NCBI RefSeq assembly: GCF_022179525.1
Contig: NZ_BPQX01000011.1
Coordinates: 124,001 to 188,000 of the forward strand
Reading direction: 5' to 3'
DNA length: 64,000 bases
DNA from: Methylobacterium persicinum
Lineage (GTDB): Bacteria > Pseudomonadota > Alphaproteobacteria > Rhizobiales > Beijerinckiaceae
A model generated the notes under the pieces. That model saw only the letters and a program-made list of their open reading frames with translations, made no database searches and had not been told where the DNA came from. Of the stretch, positions 17,442 through 28,756 are shown one piece after another; position 1 is the stretch's first letter, and every line of letters starts with the position of its first letter. The translations under genes and the position numbers were made by a program.

Positions 17442-18182
17442 TCAGCCGATCCGGCCGAGGGCTGGCCAGGTTTCCAGCAGCCAGGAGCCGATCTCGGTCA
17501 GGCGGCCCGTCATCATGGCGAGCCCCATGCCGATCATCACCCCTCCGGCCGCGAGATTGAGGAGCCGCCCGAACCGGCCGAGGCCCCGCCCGAGGCCGAG
17601 CAGCCGGTCGGTGAACAGCGTGGCCAGCAGGAACGGCAGCCCGAGCCCGAGCGAGTAGGCGGCGAGCAACACCAGGCCGCCCGCGCCGGCGGTGACGGTG
17701 GTCACGGCGAGGATCGACCCGAGCACGGGTCCGATGCAGGGTGTCCAGCCGAAGGCGAAGGCCAGGCCGAGGAGGTAGGCCCCGCCGGGCCCGCCGCCGG
17801 CAAGCGCCCCGTGGTAGCGCAGGTCGCGTTGCAGGGCCGGGAGCCGCAGGACGCCCGTCGTCACCAGGCCGAAGAGGAGGATGACGGCGCCGCCGATGAT
17901 GCCGGCCTCAGACCGGTAGGACAGGACGAGCCGGCCCAGCGCCGTGGCGCCGGCGCCCAGAAGGACGAACACGGTCGAGAAGCCGAGCACGAAACACAGC
18001 CCGAGGGGGAGCGCGCGGACGGCCGGACCGGCTCGCGCGCCGCTCCTGGCTTGGCCGGCGAGTGACCGGCCAGCCACGAAGGAAACGTAACCCGGCACCA
18101 GCGGCAGCACGCACGGGGACAGGAACGAGACCGCGCCGCCGGCAAAAGCGGTCAGCAGACCCGCCGTCGAGACCTCAGGCAC
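17442..18182 (-). CDS. ccdA: CcdA-type thiol electron carrier
   Basis: A six-TM inner-membrane protein that passes reducing equivalents from cytosolic thioredoxin to periplasmic thiol proteins. It has SFLSPCVLPLVPGYVSF in TM1 and AFAFGWTPCIGPVLG in TM4, with the two redox cysteines. At 246 residues it is typical of the short CcdA form. Its start overlaps the end of the ABC ATPase gene by 8 bp. It would supply electrons to the TlpA and DsbA proteins of the same array. It is a close paralogue of the protein at 58858-59580. Confidence 0.92.
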   Translation of the reverse strand: MPEVSTAGLLTAFAGGAVSFLSPCVLPLVPGYVSFVAGRSLAGQARSGARAGPAVRALPLGLCFVLGFSTVFVLLGAGATALGRLVLSYRSEAGIIGGAVILLFGLVTTGVLRLPALQRDLRYHGALAGGGPGGAYLLGLAFAFGWTPCIGPVLGSILAVTTVTAGAGGLVLLAAYSLGLGLPFLLATLFTDRLLGLGRGLGRFGRLLNLAAGGVMIGMGLAMMTGRLTEIGSWLLETWPALGRIG

Positions 18183-18882
18183 CGGCGCGCTCCACGGCCG
18201 CGTCCGACGCGATCCGGCCGTCGCGGACGTTGACGAGCCGCTGCGCCCTCGCGGCCACGGCCGGGCTGTGGGTCACCATGACGAGGGTCCGTCCGTGGCG
18301 GTGAAGCGCGGCCAGCCGGTCGAGGACGTCCGCCTCGGCGGTCGAGTCCAGGTTCCCGGTCGGTTCGTCGAGAAGCAGGAGATCCGGGTCGTTGGCGAGC
18401 GCCCGGGCCAGGGCGACGCGTTGTTGCTGGCCCCCGGAGAGCTGGCCCGGCAGATGGCCGGCCCGGTCGGCGAGCCCCACTTGGTCCAGGAGGTCGAGCC
18501 CCTTGCCGCGTGCCCGGGACGCGGGCCAGCCGCCGAACCAGAGGGCGGTCTGAACGTTTTCGAGCGCGGTCAGGTGCGGCAGCAGATTGAAGAACTGGAA
18601 CACGAAGCCGATCTTGCGCGCTCTCACCGCGGCGAGGCGGCGTGCGCTCAGGCGGGACAACTCCTCCCCATCGAGATGGACCTTCCCGCTCGTCGAGCGG
18701 TCGAGGCCGCCCATCAGGTGCAGCAGCGTGCTCTTGCCATGGCCGGAGGGCCCGACGACCGCGACCCAACTGCGCCGCTTGATCGCGAGCGACGCCTCGT
18801 CCAGGGCCACCGCCGCCGCCTCGCCGCGGCCGTAGACCCGGGAGACCTTCTCCAAGCGGACCAGCGCATCTGCCTCAGACAT
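18175..18882 (-). CDS. ABC transporter ATP-binding protein, LolD/MacB type
   Basis: The ATG at 18882 gives a 235-residue ATPase. Visible are Walker A (GPSGHGKST), the Q-loop region [12 protein letters not shown], signature [15 protein letters not shown], Walker [13 protein letters not shown] and the H-loop VTHSP. This set matches the LolD/MacB/FtsE group that works with FtsX-like permeases. It overlaps the permease gene upstream (18875-18882) and ccdA downstream, so translation is probably coupled. The substrate is unknown. Confidence 0.92.
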   Translation of the reverse strand: MSEADALVRLEKVSRVYGRGEAAAVALDEASLAIKRRSWVAVVGPSGHGKSTLLHLMGGLDRSTSGKVHLDGEELSRLSARRLAAVRARKIGFVFQFFNLLPHLTALENVQTALWFGGWPASRARGKGLDLLDQVGLADRAGHLPGQLSGGQQQRVALARALANDPDLLLLDEPTGNLDSTAEADVLDRLAALHRHGRTLVMVTHSPAVAARAQRLVNVRDGRIASDAAVERAGA

Positions 18883-20038
18883 GTCGGATCGCATCCATCG
18901 GTGTGAGCCGCGCCGCGCGCCAAGCCGGATAGAACCCGGCGAGCAGCGCCAAGGCGACGGAGAACGCCAGCACGCCCGCCATCGTCCCGGGGTCGAGCGC
19001 CGGCGTGGGCGATTGGCGCAGGGCCGCCGTGAAGGGATTGTCGGCAAGGGACGGCCCGATCCGGTAGGCCGCCAGCACGCCGAGGCCGAGGCCGATCAGC
19101 CCTCCGAGCCCGCCGTAGAGACCGGATTCCAGGAGGAAGCCGATGAACAGCGTGCGCCGGGTTCCCCCGATGGCCTGCAGGATGCCGATCTCGCGCCGCC
19201 GCTCGTAGACGGCCGTCATGAGCGTGTTGGCGATGCCGAAGGCGGCGGCCACCACGCCGACGATGGCGACCGCCTGCATCGCCGCGCCGACGGTGCCGAC
19301 GATGGAGAGGACCGAGCTCACGAGCTGCTTGTCCGACACCACGGCGACGTTGGCCGCCTCCTGGATGCGCAGGCTGATCTCGTCCGCCCGCTCCAGGTCG
19401 TCGACCTGCACGGCGACGAAGGAGACCTTGCCCTCGGTCTCGTAGATGCGCTGGACGACGGCGAGCGGCGCGAAGGCGGCGACGTCGTCCTTGGTTCCGG
19501 TCGTGTCCAGGACGCCGACGACCGGGAGCGGGCGGCCGCGGACGGTGAAGGTCTCCCCCGGCCGCAGCCCGAACTGCTGGGCGATGGCCGCGCCGATGAC
19601 CACGCCTGCCTCGTCGGGTCCCTGGAAGTAGCGTCCCTGGCCCACGCGCCAGCCTTGGAGCGCCCGCATCGCCGTCGGCTGGATGCCGATCAGCGGCACC
19701 GGGCGGTTCCGGAAGGCCGTGCGCTGGTTCAGGTAGGGCACGGCCGTCCGCACCCCCGGCACCGCCGCGATCTTGGCGAGTTCCGTCATCGCGATGGCTT
19801 CCGGCAACTGCTCGCCGGTGAGAACCGAGATCTGCTCGTAGGCGCACCAGCCCTTCGGGGTGACGACGAGGTTCGCCCCCAGCCCCTGCGCCTGGCGCCG
19901 GATCTCCTGGGTCAGGCCCTGGCCGAGCGTGAGAAGGGCCACGAAAGCCGCGATGCCGACGGCCACGCCCGCCAGCGTGAACGCGAAGCGGCCGGGCCGG
20001 CGGACGAGATTGCGCCAGACAAGGGTTCCGAGATTCAC
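18875..20038 (-). CDS. FtsX/MacB-like ABC permease
   Basis: 387 residues with one N-terminal TM (FAFTLAGVAVGIAAFVALL), a periplasmic MacB-PCD domain (residues ~45-240) and three C-terminal TMs. The last of these are the FtsX block (AIVGVVAAAFGIANTLMTAVYERRREIGILQAIGG, split here by its turn). MacB-type mechanotransmission exporters handle lipoproteins, peptides or haem rather than ions. Its place beside a P1B ATPase and thiol carriers is unusual. A periplasmic GWCAYEQ carries a lone cysteine. Confidence 0.9.
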   Translation of the reverse strand: MNLGTLVWRNLVRRPGRFAFTLAGVAVGIAAFVALLTLGQGLTQEIRRQAQGLGANLVVTPKGWCAYEQISVLTGEQLPEAIAMTELAKIAAVPGVRTAVPYLNQRTAFRNRPVPLIGIQPTAMRALQGWRVGQGRYFQGPDEAGVVIGAAIAQQFGLRPGETFTVRGRPLPVVGVLDTTGTKDDVAAFAPLAVVQRIYETEGKVSFVAVQVDDLERADEISLRIQEAANVAVVSDKQLVSSVLSIVGTVGAAMQAVAIVGVVAAAFGIANTLMTAVYERRREIGILQAIGGTRRTLFIGFLLESGLYGGLGGLIGLGLGVLAAYRIGPSLADNPFTAALRQSPTPALDPGTMAGVLAFSVALALLAGFYPAWRAARLTPMDAIRHV

Positions 20039-20081
20039 GCTGCGTCTCCCGCCGAGCCTGCCGTCGTGCCGCCAGGGCGCG

Positions 20082-20546
20082 TCATTGGAACTGACCGTGG
20101 TTCTTCAGGCCGGTCACCCGGAAATACGGGTGCCGGTCGCCCTGGACGAGCTCGCCTTCCAGGTCGACCTCGTCCCAGCGCGCAACCGGCATCGCGGTCT
20201 CCGCGCTGACCGGCAGGTAGAACTTCGCGCAGTTCGTCGATTTGCAGATCTTGGCCTCGCGGGCATCCACAACCACGAACTTGCGGGGGCTGGTGCCCTC
20301 GGCTCTGGCGACGACCGCGCGCAGCGTGATGCCGCCCTTATAGTTGAAGGGATCCGCGGCGATGTCATCGACCTGGAGCGCGCCGGGCGGGAGCGGCCGG
20401 GGCGTGCCGCCCAGCCCAGCGAGGACGTTTCCGGTCGCGCCCCGGGTGTTGGCCCAGAGGGCTCCTCCCAGGACGGCGATGCCGACGGCCGTGAGCGTCG
20501 CGAGCGCGAGCCGGGACGTGCGCGAGGGGGGTGTTGCCGCGTTCAT
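20082..20546 (-). CDS. Membrane-anchored OB-fold-like protein
   Basis: The ATG at 20546 gives an N-terminal anchor (LALATLTAVGIAVLGGALWA) and a ~100-residue periplasmic beta domain (DIAADPFNYKGGITLRAVVA, KFVVVDAREAKICKSTNCAK, VDLEGELVQG). The strand pattern recalls CcmE/OB-type domains, which often carry haem or metal; a CKSTNC pair is present. I do not recognise a named family. Its start overlaps the stop of the TlpA-like gene by 4 bp. Confidence 0.65.
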   Translation of the reverse strand: MNAATPPSRTSRLALATLTAVGIAVLGGALWANTRGATGNVLAGLGGTPRPLPPGALQVDDIAADPFNYKGGITLRAVVARAEGTSPRKFVVVDAREAKICKSTNCAKFYLPVSAETAMPVARWDEVDLEGELVQGDRHPYFRVTGLKNHGQFQ

Positions 20547-21096
20547 GAGGTCCTTCCTCTCTGTTGGGCGATGGCATTTCTCAGGATGGCCTCGATCCGC
20601 GGCCCGTCCCATTCCGCCGGCCCGACGAAGCGGCCGATCTCATGGCCGTCCCGGTCGAACAGGAGGGTGGTCGGCAGCCCCGCGGCCCCGACCTGCGGCA
20701 GGACGGCTCCCGCGCTGTCGAGGAACACCGACAGGTGCCGCACGCCGGCGGTTTCGTAGAACCGGCGCACGACCGCGGCGCCGCCCCGGTCCACGGACAG
20801 GGCGACGACCTGGAAGTCCGGCCCGCCGAGCTTGGCTTGCAGACGGTCCAGCGCCGGCATCTCGTGGCGGCAGGGCAGGCACCAAGTCGCCCAGAGATTG
20901 ACGAGAACGACCTGGCCGCGGAAATCCGCCAGGCGAGCCGGATGTCCCTCGCCGTCCACGAACGCCAGCAAGGCGGGGGAACCGGGGCCGGCGACCTTCG
21001 ACCAGAGCGCCCCGCCGGCGAGGAGCAGGACAGCGGGGACCAGCCACGCCAGGCGCCGGGTTGCCGGCCGCTTCAGGCTCTCCATGCGGGTCTGGC

Positions 21097-21100
<4 letters not shown>
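20543..21100 (-). CDS. TlpA-like membrane-anchored thioredoxin
   Basis: 185 residues: an N-terminal anchor (LAWLVPAVLLLAGGALW) and a periplasmic thioredoxin-like domain with WATWCLPCRHEMP (C74, C77) and the cis-Pro loop AAGLPTTLLFD. TlpA/ResA proteins reduce periplasmic disulfides using electrons from CcdA, which is encoded in the same array. Four-base overlaps on both sides indicate translational coupling with the P1B ATPase and the OB-fold-like gene. A copper- or haem-delivery thiol role is inferred. Confidence 0.9.
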
Positions 21101-23160
<2,060 letters not shown>

Positions 23161-23418
23161 GGCTCGGCCTCCGCGCGCGGGGCCGGTATCGGGGCGACAC
23201 CCCGTGCGGTGCCGGCCGGCCCTGCTTCCGGCAAGCGCAGCGCGACCGCGCCGCCCGGGTCGCGCAGGTCCCGCGGCCGGGCGCTCGGATCCGGTGTCGC
23301 CGTGCGGTGCGTCACACCCGCGTGTTTCTGGGCGCCGATGCGGCGGGCAGGGGTATTCGGGGCCATTCACGAAACCGTGCGGAGGGGTGGGGACGAGCGC
23401 CCGGACGGGTTCGCCCCC

Positions 23419-24045
23419 TCAGGAACCGAGCATGGGGGCGATGATTTTTTCGATGTCCTCCATCGAAAGGTTCCCAGCGTACCTTTGTCCGTTGATGAAA
23501 AAAGTCGGCGTTGAACTCACCTTGAAGGTCTCGGTGGCGCGCCGCCTCACGGCGCTGACCGACGCGTATAACTTCTGATCTTTGAGGCAGGACTCGAATT
23601 TTTCTTGTTGAAACCCAGCTTGCCGCAGGATCGCCTGCAGATCGTCCAGGGGCTTGGCAGTGAAAGCCCAGTCCTTCTGATGATCGAAGAGTAGATCGGT
23701 GACCGGGTAATAGCTTGCATGGCCCTTGCAGCGGGCCAGCATGAATCCGGCGGTCGCCAGGGGGTCCAGCGGAAACTCGCGCAGGATGAAGCGCACCTTC
23801 CCCGTGTCGATGTAGCGCCGCTTCAGCTCCGGGTACGTCTCTCGGTGAAATGCCGCACAATGGCCGCATGTCAGGGACGCGTATTCGACAATCGTCACCC
23901 TGGCGTCCGGCGACCCGAGCACGACATCCCCGAGCGGCCCCGCCTCGGCGAGTTCCCGGGCCGATACGTTTTGTGCAAGGGCCGGCTTCACGGTTGCCGA
24001 GGCCGAGGCTATCAACAGCAGCCGAAGTGCTCCGCGTCGGTTCAT
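23419..24045 (-). CDS. DsbA-family periplasmic thiol oxidoreductase (CGHC)
   Basis: 208 residues with a signal peptide (LRLLLIASASATVKPALAQ) and a DsbA/DSBA-like thioredoxin fold: the TIVEYASLTCGHCAAFH active site (C60, C63), an inserted helical domain and the cis-Pro loop VSSTPTFFING. It resembles the DsbA/BdbD 'protein-disulfide isomerase' type of alphaproteobacteria. It lies 85 bp after the other dsbA-like gene. With it, it could oxidise or present cysteines for metal transfer to the downstream system (inference). Confidence 0.9.
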   Translation of the reverse strand: MNRRGALRLLLIASASATVKPALAQNVSARELAEAGPLGDVVLGSPDARVTIVEYASLTCGHCAAFHRETYPELKRRYIDTGKVRFILREFPLDPLATAGFMLARCKGHASYYPVTDLLFDHQKDWAFTAKPLDDLQAILRQAGFQQEKFESCLKDQKLYASVSAVRRRATETFKVSSTPTFFINGQRYAGNLSMEDIEKIIAPMLGS

Positions 24046-24130
24046 CGCAATTCGCTTCCTCGGCAGATGCTTGGATGCGGCTCGCCCGGTCTGCGGAATG
24101 GGGCCTGGCGGGCGCTGGGATGCATGACGG

Positions 24131-24892
24131 TCAGCACGAAGCCCTGTCGCATTCGCGGATGTTCGCGATGGCCCGCTGCAGCGCTTCGACGCCCACCGCG
24201 CCCGCGATGATGCCGTCGTTGAGGACGAACGCCGGGGTCCCCGTTATGCCGAGCTGGTCGGCCAGGGCGGCATTCTCCCGGAGCACGGTCGCGACCGCCT
24301 CGTCCTGCATGTCCTTCCGCAGCTTCCCGGGATCGAGCCCGAAGTCCTTGGCGACCGCGAGGGCGCGTTCCCCATCGGCGCGGCCTCGCGTTTCCATCAG
24401 CTTGTCATGGAACTCTCGGAGCTTGCCTGCGGGCAGTCCCCGCTTCGCGGCGATTGCGACGCGGCTGGCGTCGGTCGAGGCCGCCCCGAGAACCGGGAAC
24501 TCCTTGAGGACCACCCGCAGCTTCGGATCGCTCTTGACCAGGGCGTCCACGTCGCTTCTCGCCTTTCGACAGTACGGGCAATTGTAATCGAAAAACTCCA
24601 CGAGCGTGACGTCGCCGGCCGGATTGCCGATAACGTAATCGTTTGCGGAGTTGACCAGCTTACCGCGCGCTTCGCGCAGTGCGACAGCTTGTGTCGCCTT
24701 CTGCGCCTCCTGCTGGCGGCGCTCAAGCTCGGTCAAGGCCTCCTGAACCACGTCCGGGTTCTTCAGCAGATACTCCCTGATGACCGCTTCGAAGGCCGGC
24801 CGCTGCTCCGCGCTCAGGATGCCGGACTGACCCTGAGCGACGGCCGGAGCGGAGGCGAGCAACCCGATGAGGGCGAGGCGAAACGGGATCAT
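24131..24892 (-). CDS. DsbA-family thiol oxidoreductase (CPYC), array head
   Basis: 253 residues: signal peptide, then a ~60-residue helical N-terminal region (ILSAEQRPAFEAVIREYLLK..., Gln-rich) as in ScsC/BcsA-like DsbG relatives, then FFDYNCPYCRKA (C105, C108) and the cis-Pro loop GITGTPAFVLND. The N-terminal helix suggests oligomerisation, as in ScsC proteins linked to copper tolerance (family knowledge). It ends in CDRASC. It is the first gene of the minus-strand array and follows a promoter with a CmtR-like operator. Confidence 0.9.
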   Translation of the reverse strand: MIPFRLALIGLLASAPAVAQGQSGILSAEQRPAFEAVIREYLLKNPDVVQEALTELERRQQEAQKATQAVALREARGKLVNSANDYVIGNPAGDVTLVEFFDYNCPYCRKARSDVDALVKSDPKLRVVLKEFPVLGAASTDASRVAIAAKRGLPAGKLREFHDKLMETRGRADGERALAVAKDFGLDPGKLRKDMQDEAVATVLRENAALADQLGITGTPAFVLNDGIIAGAVGVEALQRAIANIRECDRASC

Positions 24893-24956
24893 GAGTGCCG
24901 AATGGCTCCTTCCGACCGGCCCCGACCGAGGGGCTTGCGGTACCGATCATCTCATC

Positions 24957-24985
24957 ATATTGCCATGTGCTGATATGTCTGGCAA
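24957..24985 (-). promoter_or_regulatory. Promoter with CmtR-like operator before the dsbA/P1B array
   Basis: Read on the minus strand: TTGCCA, a 17-base spacer and CAATAT. The spacer contains CATATCAGCACATG, nearly identical to the element before the cmtR-like gene. Repressor binding would occlude the polymerase site. The rest of the 335-base gap up to the mog gene at 25228 shows nothing else that I can support. Confidence 0.65.
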
Positions 24986-25227
24986 GCGCCTGGCTCGGGC
25001 GGCGCGCCGGCACACCCCGGCCGCGCGATCCTGGGGTGTCAGGCCGTCCTATGCGGAGATCCCGAAACGCGATGTCACGTTCAACGACGGCGACGGTGAT
25101 ACCGCAGGGGCGGCGCCGTTCACGCGGACGGAAGCACCGGAGCCATGGAGCGGTACCCTCGCGCCCGACCAGCGGCTCGCCTGCGTGACGAGGCTCTGCC
25201 GCACCTGAAGTTTGGAGACGGCCTCTC

Positions 25228-25767
25228 ATGACCCCATCGGCCCGCCCGGCGCGGATCGGCATTCTGACGGTCTCGGACCGTGCGAGCTCAGGCGGCTACG
25301 CGGACGCGAGCGGGCCGGCCATGCATGCCGTCCTGGCGGAAATCCTCGCCTCTCCCTGGGAGGCGGTCGCGCGCACCGTGCCGGACGGCGTCGAGAGCGT
25401 GCGTGACGCCCTGATCCGGCTCGTGGACGACGCGCACTGTGACCTGGTCCTGACCACCGGCGGGACGGGGCCGGCGCCCCGCGACCTCACCCCCGAGGGT
25501 ACCGAGGCCGCCTGCGACAGGATGATGCCCGGCTTCGGCGAACTGATGCGGCGGCGCGGCCTGGATCAGGTGCCGACCGCCATCCTGTCGCGGCAGACGG
25601 CGGGCCTGCGCGGCAAGGCGCTGATCGTGAACTGTCCCGGGCGTCCCTCGTCCATCCGCGTCAGCCTGCTCGCCGTATTCCCGGCCATCCCGTATTGCCT
25701 GGACCTGATCGGGGCAGCGCGTATCGAGACGGATCCGGCCGTGGTGCAGGCGTTCCGGCCGACTTAA
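25228..25767 (+). CDS. mog: Molybdopterin adenylyltransferase
   Basis: 179 residues of the MogA/MoaB fold: GILTVSDRASSGGYAD at the N-terminus, TTGGTGPAPRDLTPEGT (the nucleotide/MPT-binding loop) and LIVNCPGRPSSIRVSL. It activates molybdopterin by adenylation before Mo insertion. TTTGGAGAC precedes the ATG. The last codons are overlapped by the decayed merB frame. It has no clear relation to the metal genes; a housekeeping-type gene within the island or at a junction. Confidence 0.9.
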   Translation: MTPSARPARIGILTVSDRASSGGYADASGPAMHAVLAEILASPWEAVARTVPDGVESVRDALIRLVDDAHCDLVLTTGGTGPAPRDLTPEGTEAACDRMMPGFGELMRRRGLDQVPTAILSRQTAGLRGKALIVNCPGRPSSIRVSLLAVFPAIPYCLDLIGAARIETDPAVVQAFRPT

Positions 25768-25814
25768 CCCGCCGGAGACCGCCCGGTCTGCCACGGTTCT
25801 CCCCTCTCCTTGCG

Positions 25815-26248
25815 ATGGCGGCATCGATGGCGCAGAGGGCATTGAGGGACTGCCCACCGAGCAAGGCCCGGTGGCCTGTCGCGACGCGTGAGAACGGGTA
25901 CGCGTACCGGATGACCGCCGTCGCGGGCTCCAGGCCGATCAGGTCCCGCCGCCGCAAGCGTCCCAGGCGGGCTCGCGCATGATCCTCGGCGACGCCCACC
26001 GTGGCGGCGATGGCGCCAGGGTGGACGTCCCCGTGCCGCGTAGAGGCGGCGGACGGCGCGCCAGAGCCGATCCTCATCGGCCTCCAGCGGACGCGCTTAC
26101 GCCTCGATCAAGCTGGACCGCGCAGCCGTCGCCGGGCGAGCGCGGCCCGCGCGCCAGGCGAGACAGCGGCCGACCATTCCGGGCGGAGCACGCCCGGCCT
26201 GATCTCGACGGCAGAACGCTGCGGTCTCGCCTGCAGGTCGGAAGACAT
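25815..26248 (-). pseudogene. merB: Decayed organomercurial lyase gene
   Basis: A start at 26248, 26 bp after merA, would fit an operon gene. Homology to the MerB N-terminal HTH and linker is spread over three frames: an initial frame stopping at 26108, then DEDRLWRAVRRLYAARGR, then ATVGVAEDHARARLGRLRRR... with AYPFSRVATGHRALL and LCAIDA. The CAID motif (equivalent of Cys96/Asp99) remains, but the sequence then diverges near 25815, so the second catalytic cysteine (Cys159) is lost. Non-functional. Confidence 0.7.
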
Positions 26249-26274
26249 CCCCCTGCGGATCCTGGGCATCCCGG

Positions 26275-27714
26275 TTAACCGGCGCAGCAGGACAATTTCC
26301 TGACGTCCCTGTCGAAGGTCTGGGCCGCGAGCTTGAGACCCTCGACGGTGGTCAGGTATGGGAAGATCGTCTCCGCGAGCGCGTCGATGGTCAGCCCGCC
26401 GCGGATGGCCATCGCCGCCGTCTGGATGCTGTCCGCGCCCTCGGGGGCCAGGATATGCGCTCCCAACAGCTGCCGGGTCGCGCGATCCGCCACGAGCTTG
26501 ATCAGCCCGCGCGTGTCGCGCGCCGCGAGCGCGCGGGGCACGTTGTCGAGCGTGAGCACCGAGGTGCGCACGTCGTACCCGGCCGCCCGGGCCTGCACCT
26601 CGGTGAGGCCGACGCTTCCGACCTGAGGGTCGGTGAACACCACGGCCGGCATCGCCCTGTTGTCGTAGCGCAGGCTGTCGCCGTTGAGGGCGTTCTTGGC
26701 GGCCAGTTTCGCGCCGTAGGCCGCCATGTAGACGAACTGGTCCTTCCCGGTGACGTCGCCGGCAGCGTAGATGCCCGGCTTCGAGGTGCGCATGCGGTCG
26801 TCGACCACGATGGCGCCCGTCGGCGTCTGGGCGACACCCGCGTCGGCGAGACCGAGGTCCTCGGTATTCGCGGTGCGCCCGGTCGCCGCCAGGATCCGCT
26901 CGGCCGTGACGGTCTCCCGGCGGCCGTCCCGCCAGAACGTAAGGCTCACGCCACCCTCCGTCCTGTCCACGGCCTCGTAGGACAGGCCGCCCAGAACGGC
27001 GATGCCTTCGCCGGCCAGATAGCCGGCGAGGGCCTCCCCGATCTCCGGCTCCGCCGCGGGCAGGAGCCGGCTGCGGCAGACGAGCGTCACGGCGACCCCG
27101 ACCCGCGCGAAGGTCTGCGCAAGCTCCGCGCCGATGTAGCCGCCGCCGAGGACGATCATCGAGCGCGGAAGTTCGGTGAGGGCAAGCGCCGCGGTGCTGT
27201 CGAGGGGCGAGGCGTCGGCAAGGCCGGGAATGTTCGGCATGGCCGGGCGCGTGCCCGTGGCGATGAGGATGCGATTCGCCGCGAAATGCCGGCCCCCTGC
27301 CTCGACCCCGCCGGCGACGAGGCGCGCGCGACCCTCGTGGTAGGACACGTTGTTGTAGGCCGGCAGGAGGTCCGCGTACTTCGCCTGGCGCAGGCCCTGC
27401 ACCAGGGCGTCCTTCTGGGCGACCTGGGCGCGCCAGTCGGTCACCCGAGCCTGGGCCTGGATGCCCGCGAACCGGCCGCCCGCGGTGTTGGCATGGTGCA
27501 CGGTCTCCGCGGCCCGGATCAGGGCCTTCGAGGGGACGCAGCCCACGTTCACGCAGCTGCCGCCCAACGTGCCGTGCCCGATGAGGGCGACCTGTGCGCC
27601 CTGCTCGGCGGCCGTGATCGCGGCCGAGAACCCGGCCGAACCGGCGCCGACGACGACGAGGTCGTAGGGGCCGCTGCCGTTGTTCCCGCGCGGGGTGCTG
27701 CAGCAATCGCTCAT
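26275..27714 (-). CDS. merA: Mercuric reductase without N-terminal HMA domain
   Basis: A flavoprotein that reduces Hg(II) to volatile Hg(0) with NADPH. From the ATG at 27714 it has MSDCC, the FAD site VVVGAGSAGFSAA, active-site GGSCVNVGCVPSK, the NAD-binding LGGGYIGAELAQ, the second FAD block YAAGDVTG and the diagnostic C-terminal SCCAG pair that delivers Hg(II). The NmerA metal-binding domain is missing, as in many alphaproteobacterial MerA. At ~479 residues it is complete. It follows merT and merP on the same strand. Confidence 0.96.
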   Translation of the reverse strand: MSDCCSTPRGNNGSGPYDLVVVGAGSAGFSAAITAAEQGAQVALIGHGTLGGSCVNVGCVPSKALIRAAETVHHANTAGGRFAGIQAQARVTDWRAQVAQKDALVQGLRQAKYADLLPAYNNVSYHEGRARLVAGGVEAGGRHFAANRILIATGTRPAMPNIPGLADASPLDSTAALALTELPRSMIVLGGGYIGAELAQTFARVGVAVTLVCRSRLLPAAEPEIGEALAGYLAGEGIAVLGGLSYEAVDRTEGGVSLTFWRDGRRETVTAERILAATGRTANTEDLGLADAGVAQTPTGAIVVDDRMRTSKPGIYAAGDVTGKDQFVYMAAYGAKLAAKNALNGDSLRYDNRAMPAVVFTDPQVGSVGLTEVQARAAGYDVRTSVLTLDNVPRALAARDTRGLIKLVADRATRQLLGAHILAPEGADSIQTAAMAIRGGLTIDALAETIFPYLTTVEGLKLAAQTFDRDVRKLSCCAG

Positions 27715-27983
27715 GATCTCAGCTTCCGTGTGTGTTCGTCCGCGCCGCGGCACTCGGATGCCGCCGGACGCGTGGAGGTGTTGAACCGATCGGGCTTGAT
27801 CCCGGCTGAGCTGCCCAGGACGAGGATTGGCGGGACCGGGACACCGTCGGCCCCGGTGGCCCCGGCCGCGAGACCGCCCGATCCTGGGACGGCCACCGGG
27901 ATGGGCGTCGCGCGCCAGGGCGCGGCCGGGCAGGCGCCGGCTCGAAGGAGATGGCGGTCGCCAGAATGATGTCCCGGGCCTCG

Positions 27984-28322
27984 TCAGCGCGCCTGAGCGG
28001 GGCTGCCGGTGATGTCGGCGGCCGCGTTCCTCACCTCCTTCACGGAGGACGGGTACCCGGCGTTGGTGGCCGCCCCGGACAGGGCCTCGGCCGTGACCTT
28101 GTCGTCGTCGAAGGTCACGGTGGCCGTGGCCGTGCCGCCACGTTCGACGACCGTGACCTGGGTCACCCCGTCGAGGCGCGACAACGTCTTCTTGACGATG
28201 GGCGCGCAGGTGACGCAGCTCACGTTCTGGACGTCGAGAATGGCCGTGCGCGGGGCGGCGAAGGCGCCACCGGCCGGCGCCAGGACCGATCCGGCGATGA
28301 GGGCGCGAAGCAAGATCTTCAT
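27984..28322 (-). CDS. merP: Periplasmic mercury-binding protein MerP
   Basis: 112 residues: a signal peptide (LLRALIAGSVLAPAGGAFAA) and an HMA fold with VSCVTCAPIVKKTL (CxxC) and SRLDGVTQVTV. It passes Hg(II) to MerT. The first ligand-loop residue is Val where other HMA proteins have Met. It lies 29 bp after merT. The 269 bases between it and merA hold no gene that I can support. Confidence 0.92.
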   Translation of the reverse strand: MKILLRALIAGSVLAPAGGAFAAPRTAILDVQNVSCVTCAPIVKKTLSRLDGVTQVTVVERGGTATATVTFDDDKVTAEALSGAATNAGYPSSVKEVRNAAADITGSPAQAR

Positions 28323-28351
28323 AGTGATCTCCTGGGTAAGGACGGTGAGGG

Positions 28352-28756
28352 TCAGACGAACAGGGGGGCGGTGTAGGGGAAGGTCACGGCCGCCAGGACG
28401 AGTGCGGCGGCAATCCACAGCCCGATCCTGGCGAGACGGCCCGAGCCGGGCCGCGCGCACGCGCCGGCATCCGCGCAGGCCGCCGGCCGGCGGTAGGCCC
28501 GCCAGAACCCGAAGCCAAGGAACGCCACCGCCGCGGCGATGAAGACGGGCTGGTAGCGCGCGAGCGCGGTCAGGTTGCCGATCCAGGCCCCGCTGACGCC
28601 GAGGCTGAAGAGTGCGAGGGGCAGGATGCAGCAGGAGGAGGCTCCGAGCGCGGCGAGGATGCCGCCGACGGCAGCGATCCTCTGCCCGTCCCCTTCGGCC
28701 TCGCTGCGCGGTGCGACCGTGCTCTCGCATGGAGCCGTGCCAACCAACTTGTCCAT
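28352..28756 (-). CDS. merT: Mercuric ion transporter MerT
   Basis: 134 residues and three TM helices. TM1 has the Hg-binding GASSCCILPLAL pair; the loop between TM2 and TM3 contains AACADAGAC, supplying the second cysteine pair. It carries Hg(II) inward for MerA. The ATG at 28756 is supported by AAGGATCC just upstream and by the mer promoter. The same frame is open far upstream and contains a HisI-like domain (see next entries), so a long fusion product is formally possible. Confidence 0.93.
   Translation of the reverse strand: MDKLVGTAPCESTVAPRSEAEGDGQRIAAVGGILAALGASSCCILPLALFSLGVSGAWIGNLTALARYQPVFIAAAVAFLGFGFWRAYRRPAACADAGACARPGSGRLARIGLWIAAALVLAAVTFPYTAPLFV

Noticed and set aside
27711-27896. 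61-codon minus frame between merP and merA
   Set aside because: Position would suit merC or merF, but there are no paired cysteines or TM helices.
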